A DNA stretch of 64,000 bases from Tubulanus polymorphus (Eukaryota > Nemertea > Palaeonemertea > Tubulaniformes > Tubulanidae): positions 11,340,275 to 11,404,274 of the forward strand of contig NC_134032.1 of NCBI RefSeq assembly GCF_964204645.1, given 5' to 3'. The notes below the pieces were generated by a model. It was not told the DNA's origin. It was given only the letters and a program-made list of their open reading frames with translations, and did not search any database. The position numbers were made by a program, and so were the translations under genes. This document shows positions 11,560-22,744 of this stretch, piece by piece. How positions within the stretch are numbered: position 1 is the first letter of the stretch; each line of letters starts with the position of its first letter.

Positions 11560-12125
11560 ACTGTACAACCAATCTAACAAATTAAGATCAGTCTTATCAA
11601 AATATTTGACACCATTTTTCGATCAAAGTTACAACTGTTGGGGCCACTATTAGGTATCGTACCACTGATCCAAGCTGCGGATTGATACCTGCAGCGGGAA
11701 GAGGTGGGGGAGGGGGAGTTAAAGGTCATATTAGTCATCCCCACCTCATTCCCCATCTTTAACAATTATAAATGAGAATGCAGGACTGCAGTCATTAAGA
11801 GCTCATTTACATTTAAATGGAATAGTTAAGTGACATTAACTGTTTCGCTTTCATTACCTTCATTCATTACTCTCTCTCCCCGCGCGCTCGCGATACACGG
11901 GGCAGCGATCACGAGGGAAAGCAATCACTGGTAAGTGAATATTGATGATATCGGATCATTAATGATATACATATATACGTATATCTATTAATGGATTGTT
12001 TTCGTCAATTGACCGTGATTTCGAGATACTACGCAACCGGCACCAACCAGCATCAGTATCCAGTCTGCAATACCGATATACAATGACCAAAAACGCCATC
12101 AATCATTGCAAATCTACTGTTTTAT
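11560..12125. other. Intergenic, no supported gene
   Basis: No supported coding sequence. A short TATA-rich stretch (ATATACATATATACGTATAT) lies near 11967-11987. Confidence 0.4.
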
Positions 12126-12129
12126 TTTC

Positions 12130-12345
12130 AGGATCTTGAAATCGGGATTGACCCTCTCATTCATTTGATTGGTATAGATTTCGTTTGATTCGTCTTGATT
12201 CGGTGTCCCTTACAAACCCACCCCACCGGTCGGGAGCGAAACAGGGGGTTTGATTTTGAAATCGGAAATCGAAGTACAGATATAATAGTTGTGTGATCGG
12301 CGGTCGAGTTTACAGAATGTTTTGTTTGTTTAAATCGAGGTAAAT
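12130..12345 (+). repeat. Dispersed repeat (family A), copy
   Basis: Contains GGTGTCCCTTACAAACCCAC, GGGAGCGAAACAGGGGGTTT, AATCGGAAATCGAAGTACAG and GTTGTGTGATCGGCGGTC in order. The same order is seen at 19924-20132 and, inverted, at 16940-17135, 54870-55000 and 58670-58800. No terminal inverted repeat is obvious. It could be a SINE-like or MITE-like family. Confidence 0.7.
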
Positions 12346-14080
12346 AATTGGGAAATTCGATTCTGGTTCGTTCATCTTCTGTTTATTAATACCCCCATGT
12401 CATTATTCAAAACATTTCTCAGTTTATACCTCGATTGGTGGTGGTGGGTTTTGTTATTTGTTTTACAGGGCATTGCCCCTTTTTTGGCCCTTTAAACCTG
12501 AAGACTACAGAGATGACAGCTTCATCGCATATCAGTGTTGCAGACTCTTGATACTGATGCTGGTTGGTGCTGTGCATAGTATCTCGAAATCTACGAGACC
12601 TATTATGATTTTACGCGACATTTTCCCCCCCTTCGAAAATTCGAGTGAGTTTTTTTACGTCAGATACAACTTTCCAAGAGGACATTTTCCGTTCCTCGCG
12701 GCGTCTTTAACTTAAGCCCTATTTGATCGCGCTCTTCCGGAATATCTTCGCGCTAAAAGATTTCTGCGGGAAAAACTGGCAGAAACTTCCTAACGCGGCA
12801 ATCGAATGAGAAAAGTAGATAATTCCTCATCCGGAATTATAGCGCGATCGCGAAATAGGGTCGAAAATTCGAACGGACATTAATTTTCTAAAACCGACGA
12901 GAGATAACTTTCCGCCCGCCGATTGATGTTCGCGTCCTGAATGACATTCCCGACGCCCGGACGTGTTCGGAAAACGTAATCGCGAATAAACTCGTTAAAA
13001 ACGCGCGCCGCGGAAAACTGACTAAAATTCATCGCACATAAATCTGATTTAGAAAATGGATGAGAGGACCGGTTGCACCAGTTTCACCGCTATGCTATGC
13101 GCTGGTACTCGTCGTCGTCATTGTCAAAACCTCATAAATCGCGTAGAGACCTTAAATTCGTTGCTCCGCGCGTCCTTCGTCGATAATTCCAAGGTCGAAC
13201 GAGTAAAGTACGCAATAAAACGAATGACGGAGATCGGTATATATTGGCTCCGCGTGTGACCTTCATTAATAATGTCAAGGTCAAGTGCCCGTTGCTGAAA
13301 AGCTGGTTTAAGATAACCGGCGGATAAATACCAAAGTAATAATGAACTTTTAATTGTCACTATGTCAACTATCCATCGGTTAACTCAACCGACTTTTGAA
13401 CAGCCCCAGATTAGTGAGCAGGGATAAAGACCGGCACCTGACCTTGGAACGGCGCATCTATAAAAGAATTATGATTTTCGGGGCAGAGAGAGAGATGAAG
13501 GATGAAAAGAGATAAGAATAGTCATTCATCAAAGTCATTCATCAAAATTCATCAAAGAATAAGAAACTTTGCCATCATTAGCTTTTAAAGCCACCTGAGC
13601 CCGAGGCTCGGGGGGATGGAGGAGGGGGAAGTGAAAAGATCAATAACACTGTGTCAGAGATCGGAGATCCGAGTCTCAACAATAATAAAAGGGCTAGCAT
13701 CGGTGGCGGATATTCTGACAACCACCTGAGTCCTGGGAGGGATGGTGTGTCGGCGGGCGGGAAGAGATAGAAGTCTCGCAAAAGATTGCCGACCGTTTCA
13801 AGATTTCCGAGATCAAAAGTCTCTAACGATAATCACGGGACCGGCGTCTCAGCGTTTGAACGGGAACCGGCTAAACCCGCGAGGGGGACGGGCTATTGAA
13901 GTCGGAACTGCGTGTTGCAGATTCGGAGCTATCCGGGAATTGTCTGAAACAACAATAGGTAAAAGCGGTGGCAAGCTATCGGTAATCAATAAACTCACGG
14001 TCTGTTACAGGTCTAAACCATCAGAGCTCATCGAATTATTGAGTTTTATTCCCAGGGGTCGGTTCTCGTAAAGACGTGGG
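12346..14080. other. Intergenic, no supported gene
   Basis: Several short ORFs (for example 12458-12715 and 13742-14071) have neither recognisable domains nor splice-compatible neighbours. A short repeated block CCACCTGAG occurs near 13591 and 13721. Nothing else could be assigned. Confidence 0.4.
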
Positions 14081-14092
14081 GCGATTTACACG

Positions 14093-14225
14093 GCACAGTC
14101 ATGGTTTAGATTTAAGACCAGTCATAGACCATGTTAGTTCTATATAGCCAATCTAACAACTCAATAAAGACTAGTTTTAAGATTATAAGACTGCTTTTGG
14201 ACTTTAAAGGGTTGGCTCCTGGAAT
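14093..14225. mobile_element. Fold-back element (family F), copy 1
   Basis: Starts GGCACAGTCATGGTTTAGA and carries the internal landmarks TTTAAGACCAGTC, ATAGCCAATCTAACAACT and TTTTAAGATTATAAGACT. The right end is degraded and abuts the next copy at 14226. Confidence 0.55.
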
Positions 14226-14370
14226 CAGTTGCACAGTCATGGCTTAGATTTAAGGCCAGTCCAAGACCAACTTCGTTCTATAGAGAAAATCTAAAATGAA
14301 ACAAATTAAAACTTGTCTTAAGATTAAGACCACTTTGGGATTTAAAATCATGGCCGCACAACTGGACCCT
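14226..14370. mobile_element. Fold-back element (family F), copy 2
   Basis: CAGTTGCACAGTCATGGC at the left mirrors CATGGCCGCACAACTGGACC at the right. The interior TTAAGGCCAGTCC and TGTCTTAAGATTAAGACCAC is itself partly inverted. It lies directly after copy 1, so the two are in tandem. Confidence 0.65.
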
Positions 14371-14387
14371 GGGCCGAGTGCAGTGTT

Positions 14388-14413
14388 ATGATATGATATG
14401 ATATGATATGATA
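14388..14413 (+). repeat. Pentanucleotide microsatellite (TGATA)n
   Basis: About five uninterrupted TGATA units. Confidence 0.85.
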
Positions 14414-15410
14414 TATTCTTTATTCCTGAATTCCAAGTGTTGACTTAAGTCATTGTTAGATCAGCTACATAACGGTCTTAGACTGGTCTCAAATCAAAGC
14501 CTTAATTATCTGAGCAAATGTAAACCCAGCACCTTAAGATAGGCTGTAATAATGAATTAAGCGGTAACCCGACATTAAAGAATTCAAAACTGTAGCCGAT
14601 CAAACCGAAGCCCAACGCCGAAGAATTCAAGAATTGTTGGCATCGTCTCAAGCGAAAACCCATCGTTTCAATTTTCTTCGCAGGTAATTATCTTTTCCAT
14701 TATTGGTTTAGATTAGTTTTCTCGTTTGCCCGATACGGAGGTAACTAGAGGCAATAATCCGAAGTGGGAAAACTCGATTGTCGACGATATTGACTTATAA
14801 TTTGCGAGCGGATGATATTTGAGATATTACTCTCGTCGTCGTAGCGATCGAAACAATACAATTGTCCGTCTGCAGCGCGCGCTCGCGCCCGTCCCCGGGA
14901 ACCTAATTTATTTTCAATTTGCTGACGAATATTTCTCCAATTAATAAGACAACTTTCAATTGGAGCTGACTGGGGAGGAGTTGGGGAATACGGCGGGGAG
15001 CTTATAGGGAGAGATGAGAAAATTAGGGACAATGTTCGTTACGACCAAGAGGGGTGCACCGGTAGGATTGGGTGCAGGGGAGGGGAGTAAATTATGGAAT
15101 ATAGACTTCATGGAGTCAAAGGTTGGACCAGGCCCATGCCAACGGGCCAAATCATTGCGTGTGAAATGCAACTGGTTCCGGATGTGGCTCACTTCACTTT
15201 GAGCATTGTTTAGTGTCGAGTGAGTGGTTTACGTGTGAATTCGCTCTCTAATTAGGCACACGGGCCATAGTTGACTCGGGCCTGATCCGTGCCAATTTGG
15301 CCCGGGCCAAGTCGGCTCTGTGTGATGCGACGTAAGGTTCTCGGTGAACCTCTAATATCCTGTGTTCCACGTACAATTCATTCCCATAACTAATAATGTT
15401 TGACTATTTT
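14414..15410. other. Intergenic, no supported gene
   Basis: Short ORFs on both strands around 14745-15200 overlap each other and lack recognisable domains. A GCGCGCGCTCGCGCC stretch lies near 14875. Confidence 0.4.
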
Positions 15411-15411
15411 C

Positions 15412-15699
15412 TAACCCTTTCAGTGTGTCTACGCCGCAGTGCGTTGTATAAATCGGTGATGAACTTTGCTAGTACACCGCACTGTGGTGTGTTGATGTAA
15501 TTCGTTGACGTTTTCATCTCTAATGAAAGATGGCAGCACCTGTCGAACACAGTTAGATATCAGTAACAAACCATACACCGCACTGCGCTGTAAAGGCATT
15601 ATAGCGGATGACTGTTATTTAATGCACTGCGCTGGAATTTTCAAACGTTTTCAAATCATCTCCAGAGGGGTATTAATTAGTCCGCACCGAAAGGGTTAA
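15412..15699 (+). mobile_element. piggyBac-type MITE (family B), copy 2
   Basis: Starts AACCCTTTCAGTGTGTCTAC and ends GCACCGAAAGGGTTAA, so the termini are inverted and TTAA-flanked on the right (TAA on the left). The interior has ACACCGCACTGTGGTGT and AGATGGCAGCACCTGTC. Confidence 0.75.
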
Positions 15700-15704
15700 A
15701 GATG

Positions 15705-16170
15705 GAGCCTTTTCAGATTTTAGACATTCATGAAATTCGTATATGAATTACGACTGAATTATTAGCATAAATCAAACAGCCCTTAATCAAATCAGCGGAG
15801 ATTCTCCACAAAGTAGTCGGAAATTTGCAACGACGTTTTTATCGCGGCGCAAGTGTATAACGTCATATCCTACGAGTCAGAATGGAGTCGCAGACAGAGT
15901 TGGAGAGCGAGAGAAATTAACGAACATCCGGCGTCCCGAATGAAATCAAGCCTCATCTAAATAAATAGTCTTATATCGATAGTCATTTCTGAGCGAACGA
16001 TCTACGAATCTCGGAGTCGCGACTAACGAAATTTTTTTTTGATACCGAAACGTAAAACTACGGCGCTCTATGATTCGGTTTGTTGATTTTGCGAAAAAAA
16101 CATTCACAGCTCTCGGATCAACGTTTTGAGAATAGAATTCGTCAAACTTCGTTCGTTCTTGGATTTTAAT
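15705..16170. other. Spacer between two MITE copies, no supported gene
   Basis: No credible ORF or other feature seen. Confidence 0.4.
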
Positions 16171-16172
16171 CT

Positions 16173-16470
16173 TTAAACCTTTCAGTGCGTCTACACGGCA
16201 GTGCTGTGGAAGAACCAGTGATGGATTTTGCTAGTACACCGCACTGCGGTGTATTGATTTAATTAGTAATTACTAATTATCTCTCTTGAATGATGGCAGC
16301 AACTGTCAAACATAGTGAAATGTTAATAACTAACGATACACCGCACCGCAGTGTAGACGCACTATAGTGGTATTCCCGTTGTTCAACACACTACAGTGGA
16401 ATTTTTCAGAATTTTCAAATTATCTTCAGCACTATAGGGTATTAATTAGTCAGCACTGAAAGGGTTTTAA
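16173..16470 (+). mobile_element. piggyBac-type MITE (family B), copy 3
   Basis: TTAA at 16173-16176 precedes ACCTTTCAGTGCGTCTAC, and GCACTGAAAGGGTT is followed by TTAA at 16467-16470. The interior has two copies of a near-perfect 17-bp palindrome (ACACCGCACTGCGGTGT and its variant). It is about 290 bp with no ORF, so it must be mobilised in trans if active. Confidence 0.8.
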
Positions 16471-16939
16471 AGAGTCAAAAACTGCAAAATAACGCTGCAA
16501 GATTTATCACTAGGCGAAAGGTGGTGAACACATAACTCGATTTAAACAATTCTAAACGATTTTAAAACAACTCCGCTGGCTTCCATTGATCTTTAAAACA
16601 TAATTAATGACATACAAATGTCTAAACAATAATATAGCACCTGAATATTTATCTGAACTTTTAACTTCATACATTCCACGCCGTCAACTACGCTCAAGTT
16701 TGGATAGGTCAATCCTCTGTAAACCAGTTCCTCCGAGTTATTATTATTATCAAAATTAAATTATTATTATTACTATGAACTGTCAAATGTAGAATTGCAG
16801 ATCACTCCAGATGTTATTCTCAACTGAAATACCGGTCTAATAATACCAGTCCAGAATCCACTTCACGGTTCTTGATAAAAATTTGACCGTGCTAGGAAAT
16901 TCTGAGTCGTTTGCCAGTTCAAGCTGGTCGGAAGATCGC

Positions 16940-17135
16940 TTACATGAACTGGAACCGAAATTTCAAATTATTTTACTTCGATTTAAACAACAAATGCTGT
17001 AAATTCGACCACCAGTAACACAACTTTATTGGCACTTCGATTTACAATTTAGAAATCAAACCCCTATTGTTCCCGGCAAGTGTGGTGGGTTTGTAAGGGA
17101 CACCAAATCAAAACAAAACTGGGACCAATTTCTCA
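16940..17135 (-). repeat. Dispersed repeat (family A), copy
   Basis: Reverse complement of the family core: AAATCAAACCCCTATTGTTC, CAAGTGTGGTGGGTTTGTAA and GGGACACCAAATCAAA. Followed at about 17155-17235 by a half copy of the family F fold-back (GACTAAGTCTTAAG-type sequence ending CAAGCCATGACTGCG). Confidence 0.65.
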
Positions 17136-17235
17136 GCTGCGATTTAAGTCAAAAATGGTCTTTGATCCTAAGTCTTAAGATTGACCCTTCTAACTAAGAT
17201 AGTCTCAACCGGTCTTAAATCCAAGCCATGACTGC

Positions 17236-17790
17236 GAAAACTCACCTCACTTCAACTTCAATTCCCCCGAACCCATTTCCCTCAAATTCATTTCTCGCCA
17301 TTCCACATCGAAAAGATACATTTTCAGAAATTCTACATCAGAATCCCCAGCTCACACTGCAAACATGCATCTATATACGTGGACGAATTCGACTGCTGAT
17401 TTTGCACCTTATACTTCGCGGCGAAAAGCGTAGCGCGAATGATATTTATTTAGGCTTCGACAGTTGATGAGAGTGTCAATAAGGCACACGAACACGCTCG
17501 CGCGCGCCTCGGTTCTTCGCGAGAAAAAAAACCCCCACCATAAATTGCCCATTTCCTCGCGCCAACGGAGAGCACTTATATCCCCGGCAGACTCGTGATC
17601 TTCTACCGCAATTTGCTTCGAACATGTCCGAGCGACCAGTAATTGTAAATATGTTTTTTTTCCCTCTCAAGAAGCTCGGAAACCGCATGTTTCAAGGTTC
17701 TCGAATGCATATTTTCTATTCGCATATTCGTCCGGAAGCTTCAAGATGGAAAATTTATCGAATAACCATAAGGAGTCTTAATTGTCACAG
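17236..17790. other. Intergenic, no supported gene
   Basis: Short overlapping ORFs on both strands without recognised domains. Confidence 0.4.
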
Positions 17791-17794
17791 TAAG

Positions 17795-18165
17795 GATTCG
17801 AACTAACATCAATTGGCGAGCTCAGGGAAGGACCACAAAAAGTTAACTTTCTTGTCAGGATTCAAATAATCTGTTATTGTCAGGGTTGGAGAGCTCAGAG
17901 AAGAACTGCAGAAACTGTCACTATCAGGATAGAAACTATCTAATATTTGCGAGGGGTGGATAGTTCAGAGAAAAACTGCAGAAAGAAATCTGTCACTGTC
18001 AGGATTCAAACTATCTTTATATTGTCAAGGTTGGAGCGCTCAGAAAAGAACAGCAGAAAGAAACTCTGTCCCTATCAGGATTCAAACTATCAATATTGTC
18101 AGGTTTGGAGAGCTCAGAGAAGAACTACAGAATGAAACTCTGTCACTGCCGAGATTCAGAACTAA
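17795..18165 (+). repeat. Tandem repeat, about 74-bp unit
   Basis: Four to five diverged units containing TTGGAGAGCTCAGAGAAGAA, CTGCAGAAAGAAACTCTGTC and ATCAGGATTCAAACTATC. Short plus-strand ORFs here (17947-18135, 18096-18320) are repeat-derived. Confidence 0.7.
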
Positions 18166-18599
18166 GACAACAAAGGGTCCACCGTCTGGTCTTAAGTCAA
18201 TCGAACTGGGGCTGGCTCACCGCGAGTATTAGATTAGTCGCTATGCCTCAATTAGCCCCTCGAGCCCCAAAGCTGATGTATACGTTTGCTAAGTCGAGGA
18301 GAGCGAAGTCGACGTTCTAATAATTGAGCTGAAATAGCTCGATATAATAAACTAATCATTCTACCCGAACGACCATCGGGACCCGGAAATAAAAAAATAC
18401 CTAATCTCTAAAAGCAATTTTCGCTGAGTTGTTACAAGTAATTTCATCAGCGTTCGTTATAGACCGACTGCCAATTTAGACCGACAACAAACTCTGTGTG
18501 TGTGTGTATGTTATATTCAGCTAATATTCTCCCGCAAACAAAACAAAAAAGACATTTCCACCACTCAGAACGCACGAGGGTGGATTATGTACCGGGGGT

Positions 18600-19245
18600 G
18601 GCTACAAAATAGAAATTTCTCACTCTCTCCCCACTCTCCCACTGTCTCCTCTCCGCTCTCAATCTCTATACACGTCCATCTCCAATTCCGCTCCCACTGT
18701 TTCTTCTCCCAACCCTCCCAGCTCTAATGTCCACCTTTTTCCTCTCCTCGTAATAGCTCCCATAGATTTCTCCCCCCTCCCACTGTCACTTCTCCTTCCC
18801 TTCCCCACCTCTACCTTTCCTCTCCTTTCATTTCACCTCTCCTTCCCCTAGCCCTTCCCCCATATCTCTCCCATTCTCTACCCTCCCCATGTCTCTCTAT
18901 CTCGCCCTACCACCCTTGATCCTCTCCCGCAACCTCTTCTTAATCCTTCCCCTCTCCGCCTCTCTTCTCTCCTTTCCTTCTCTCCCCTCTCCAACCCTTC
19001 TATCTGTCCCTAGCTCCCATGGATCCTTACTCTCCCACTGTATTTTCTCTCCCTAATTCTCTCTCCTTTCTCCAACCCTTCTATCTCTCCCTAGATCCCA
19101 TTGATCCTTACTTTCTCACTCACTCCCTCTCTTCTCTGTCCTTCCCTCTCACTCCTCTTTCCTCTTTCCATATATACCCCTCTCCCTTCCCCTCTCATCT
19201 TCCCTCACTCTATGCGCTCTCTATCTCCCTCTCGTTTAATCGCTC
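18600..19245 (+). repeat. Polypyrimidine (C/T-rich) tract, about 650 bp
   Basis: Long low-complexity CT-rich run with recurrent CTCTCCC, TCCCAC and ATCTCTCCCTAG blocks. ORFs inside are Ser/Leu/Pro-rich artefacts. It could form H-DNA or triplex structures, which is an inference from composition only. Confidence 0.8.
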
Positions 19246-19920
19246 GTAAGCTTTAACCAGGTTTTGCGAAATCACTCTCGAGTTTCTTTCTGGAGAGATT
19301 TTCAGACGGCAGTTCTCTTATTACGACTGATTCGACGAACGAGGATCATGAAAGATGGATTTTCGGATTTTTTTCGTCGATCGCGATTATGCAATCATCG
19401 CCGGGCGCGCACGTCGTCCGGGGGTAAATAGAACCGCAGTTGCGTAGAGAAATTAATCACGAGCCGTTTCTGTCCACGAATTACAACACGTAATTCAAAC
19501 GCATTCGGAAACATAGTTCTTCGGGGTAGTTCGTGTTGGAGCGGTCGCGAGGCACGTTCGCTCCGACTACTCCGACTACACAACACTCGCGCCGCGGAAA
19601 TTTATTCCGTTCGGCTTTCCGTAAACATCACGACGACGGCGACGACGTCTGCTCCTGCGGATTTATTCTCCTTTATTGCATTCGGCGAGAATTGCTGACT
19701 CATCGACAAGCGCGCGCGAGTAGGAAGTAACTTTTCTACCTCGATCTCTGATGACGATCATCCATTTGTCTCCTCTTTCCTCCATTTCATTTCCATCACC
19801 TCGATAAGCTTTCTTTCTTCTCCGCTCCCTTCGCTCGATCTCCGCCCTCTTTCATCCATTTTCCTTCACCTCTATAGTTCTCCAATCTCCCCTTCATGAA
19901 GAGAGTTGCTGAGGAGACAT
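19246..19920. other. Intergenic, no supported gene
   Basis: CpG-rich unique-looking stretch with short overlapping ORFs. No domain recognised. Confidence 0.4.
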
Positions 19921-19923
19921 GTT

Positions 19924-20132
19924 TTTTTTAATCTAAAAATAGGGATTGACCCTGCTATTTATTTGATTGGTAGATCTAGTTTGCTTTTTTATTATTTTAG
20001 CGTCCCTTACAAACCCACCACACCAGCCTGGAGCGAAACAGGGGGTTTGATTTTGAAATCAGAAATCGAAGTACAGATATAGTTGTGTGATCGGCGATCA
20101 AAATTACAGAATTTTTTGTTTAAATCAAAGAA
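19924..20132 (+). repeat. Dispersed repeat (family A), copy
   Basis: Same ordered blocks as 12130-12345: GGGATTGACCCT, GTCCCTTACAAACCCACC, GGAGCGAAACAGGGGGTTTG, AATCGAAGTACAGATATAG and TGTGATCGGCG. Confidence 0.75.
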
Positions 20133-20179
20133 CATATATCGAGGAGCTGTGTTGATTAACCCGGTGTCGGAACGGTAAA

Positions 20180-20485
20180 CGTTAATACAAATGGTTACTT
20201 TGATGGTTAACTGGATTTCATAAAAAGGACGAGCTGAGCTTTCGCTACTTTGCGTTAAGTAGCTTCATCGGCTAATTGAGCGCCGTCAATGCAGAAACAA
20301 CAATGTTTATAGGGAGTGATGCTAATTAGAGAATTACACTGTCATTCTATCTCCCGGATAAACATTGTTGTTTCTGCTTTGACTATACCCAATTACCCAA
20401 TGAAGCTAATTTCCACTAATAGCGAAAGCTTGTACTTGATAAAATCAGGTTAACCATCAAAGTAGCTATTTGTATTTATGTTGAT
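20180..20485. mobile_element. Long-arm inverted repeat (fold-back element)
   Basis: Two arms of about 120 bp face each other. TACAAATGGTTACTTTGATG (left) pairs with CATCAAAGTAGCTATTTGTA (right), AAGTAGCTTCATCGG with CCAATGAAGCTAATTT, and GCAGAAACAACAATGTTTAT with ATAAACATTGTTGTTTCTGC (perfect 20 bp). The loop is about 40-50 bp. There is no ORF. It probably is a fold-back transposon or MITE. The pairing also makes it a possible dsRNA hairpin source if transcribed. Confidence 0.75.
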
Positions 20486-20489
20486 TCCC

Positions 20490-21645
20490 TGATTTTACTA
20501 GGTCTCTGATTTCACTTTTCTCAGATGTGTTACCTCTACTCCACTACTCTCTCTATCTCCCCTCTTCCTCCTCTCCTCCCCAGCCGGTCTCTATCTCCAT
20601 CTCTATCCTCTCGTAAGTTATTAGATCATCTTTGAGCACAGTATCTGATAACAATAGACAGCCATTACTCATCTCTCAACTCTCCCACGAGCAGCGAGCA
20701 GCGAGCGGCTATCTAACCACGAGCAGCAGCAGCAGCGATGAGTGTATCTACTCACGCAGTCTATTCACAACTCGCTTCCATCAAGCCGTTGTCCTTCGTA
20801 ACTAAATTTGTTTCGTTTCGTTCATCAAGAGGTCTAGAAATCCGCTGTGAGACGGCAATTTGCGCGGCGGTCGAAATCGTCGAGGCGAGATTTTTTCCGT
20901 CGATTCAAGTCACACTCGAAGCCGCCGCATCCTACGGTTGCGCCCGCATCCGGGTGCAACTAAAGTTCAGACTTCGAAATATGAAACGCGATATCATCCT
21001 ACGGAAAAATTGTTTCCCACGCGAGACTTCGTCGGCATTTACAGAATCTCTGATTACCGGAAAAATGAACCCACATAGTGCGTCAAATTTTTCAGGATTA
21101 TGATTTAGAATTCTTGACTCAACGCAGCAATTCTTGGAATATCGCCGTTTTCAGCCCCAGCCCCAGGGGCTGGTTTTATATACAAACTAAGATTTTTCCT
21201 TAGTCGTAAAAGCAGTTTCCGCTTTATATGTAAACTAATCATAATTTTACTGAATCGAGGAAGTTATTTCGAATGAAAAGGTTGTCTCATTATAGGAACT
21301 TAGGAACTCTAGAAACTAATTTCATAATTCATCAAAGGCAAAGCAAGATTATACAGGGGATATAGAAACCATTGATCCAGAGACCAATTTTGAAGAACTT
21401 GTCACATCCCAAAATGGCACTTCGATGTCTAAAAAAGCAAAATTATCTGTATCAAATTATTTCGTAAGCGTATATATTGAATTTAAAAAGCATATGTAAC
21501 CAGAGAGTTATGCTGGGCGGATGTAGGGTCTGATTTAGGGAGGGGTGCACCACCCAAAATAGGCTATACCATACAATTAAAAGGACTCCCAGAAAGAAAG
21601 CTGCTCACGAAGGATTAACTAAATTTTGGAAATTCAGATAACAAG
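20490..21645. other. Intergenic, no supported gene
   Basis: A plus-strand ORF at 20738-21103 is the longest here and has no recognisable domain. A short CAG run lies near 20722-20736. I do not call a gene. Confidence 0.4.
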
Positions 21646-21649
21646 TTTC

Positions 21650-21785
21650 AGGGCCCAGTTTCAAAAAAAGTTTCACTCTTAATTTTTAGTGTAATCGCTA
21701 TTGGTTACTTCGTATTTTCAATGAGGACAACAATTCAAACTTAACCGTTTTAGGCTTACGCTTTTTCGTGAAACTGGGCCCAGGT
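21650..21785. mobile_element. Fold-back element (family G), copy 1
   Basis: GGGCCCAGTTTCAAAAAAAG at the left mirrors CTTTTTCGTGAAACTGGGCCC at the right. The interior includes a TTAAC/GTTAAG-like inverted stretch. A related copy is at 25276-25371. Confidence 0.7.
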
Positions 21786-21789
21786 ATGA

Positions 21790-22640
21790 GTTCAATATTT
21801 TCCCGTAACATTTCAGGGGATGCTCTCGACACTTTCGCGGGGAAGCTCACCCCTGCAACCTGCCCTTGATTCTGCGCCGCTAGTTACGATGTAACTAGGT
21901 ACACGTAACTGTCGGCGATTGTTAGCGGCAGACGACGACGTCGGCGGAACCGGAATATAATCACCGACGTCTGCCGTTAAATCGAGCTGAACGCACGGTT
22001 TTAAGTTAATCCGAACGGTTATAGTTATCTAGTTATTAAATCGGGCCGCGATCAATTCCAATCCATTACAATCGATAATCAATAATCAATAATCAATAAT
22101 TATATATATATATTCTGATCGCTCATCTGATACGCGCGCGTGCACCGCCGTTATCCGTAATCCACGGTTCGGAAATAATGGCGTCGTCCGATTCGATTGA
22201 TACACGCGTATACGTGACATTATCGTCACAATTACGACGTCGTCTTTGATGTCGTCGATGGTTGCTTTACGGTACCGTCGCGTCGCTAAGGACAACGATA
22301 CTAGCCCCCGAGAGACTCGACGGAAGATGGACTACGCGATGGACTCACTGGTCAATGATATAGAACAGACATTCGTAATTAACAGGAGAGTGGCTTCATA
22401 TTTCATATTCAGGAATAATCAGGGCTGCCAACCTCTGAAAAGTGCTATCAGTAACGAATTGAATTTTTCTGAGTAAGATTTCATTGAAACACGAAAAAAA
22501 ATGTTCAAATTATTCGGTAATCAACAGTAAGACCTTCAGTGACATGTCATATTTCTGTGCGCATCAAACAAATCAAATCAGTATTTCTCCTTACAAGATA
22601 CAAACAAACACTGAAAATCGAGAACAGTTGACAGCAGCTC
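21790..22640. other. Intergenic, no supported gene
   Basis: Short ORFs only. A small AATCAATAATCAATAATCAAT microsatellite lies near 22076-22100. Confidence 0.4.
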
Positions 22641-22641
22641 T

Positions 22642-22740
22642 GGATCCGGTTCCACAGTTGTGAGTTGGAGTAAACTCTGAGTTAGAATTAGTTCATTTTC
22701 AATGAGTTAAATCTTAATTCACAACTGTGGAACTGGGTCC
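22642..22740. mobile_element. Fold-back MITE (family E), copy 2
   Basis: GGATCCGGTTCCACAGTTGTG faces CACAACTGTGGAACTGGGTCC. The centre GTTCATTTTCAATGAGTTAA is shared with the 6204 and 24256 copies. Confidence 0.75.
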
Positions 22741-22744
22741 TGAA

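Noticed and set aside
20738-21103. 121-aa plus-strand ORF as a gene
   Set aside because: No domain, no signal peptide and no splice partners. A second overlapping ORF lies in another frame. It could be chance.
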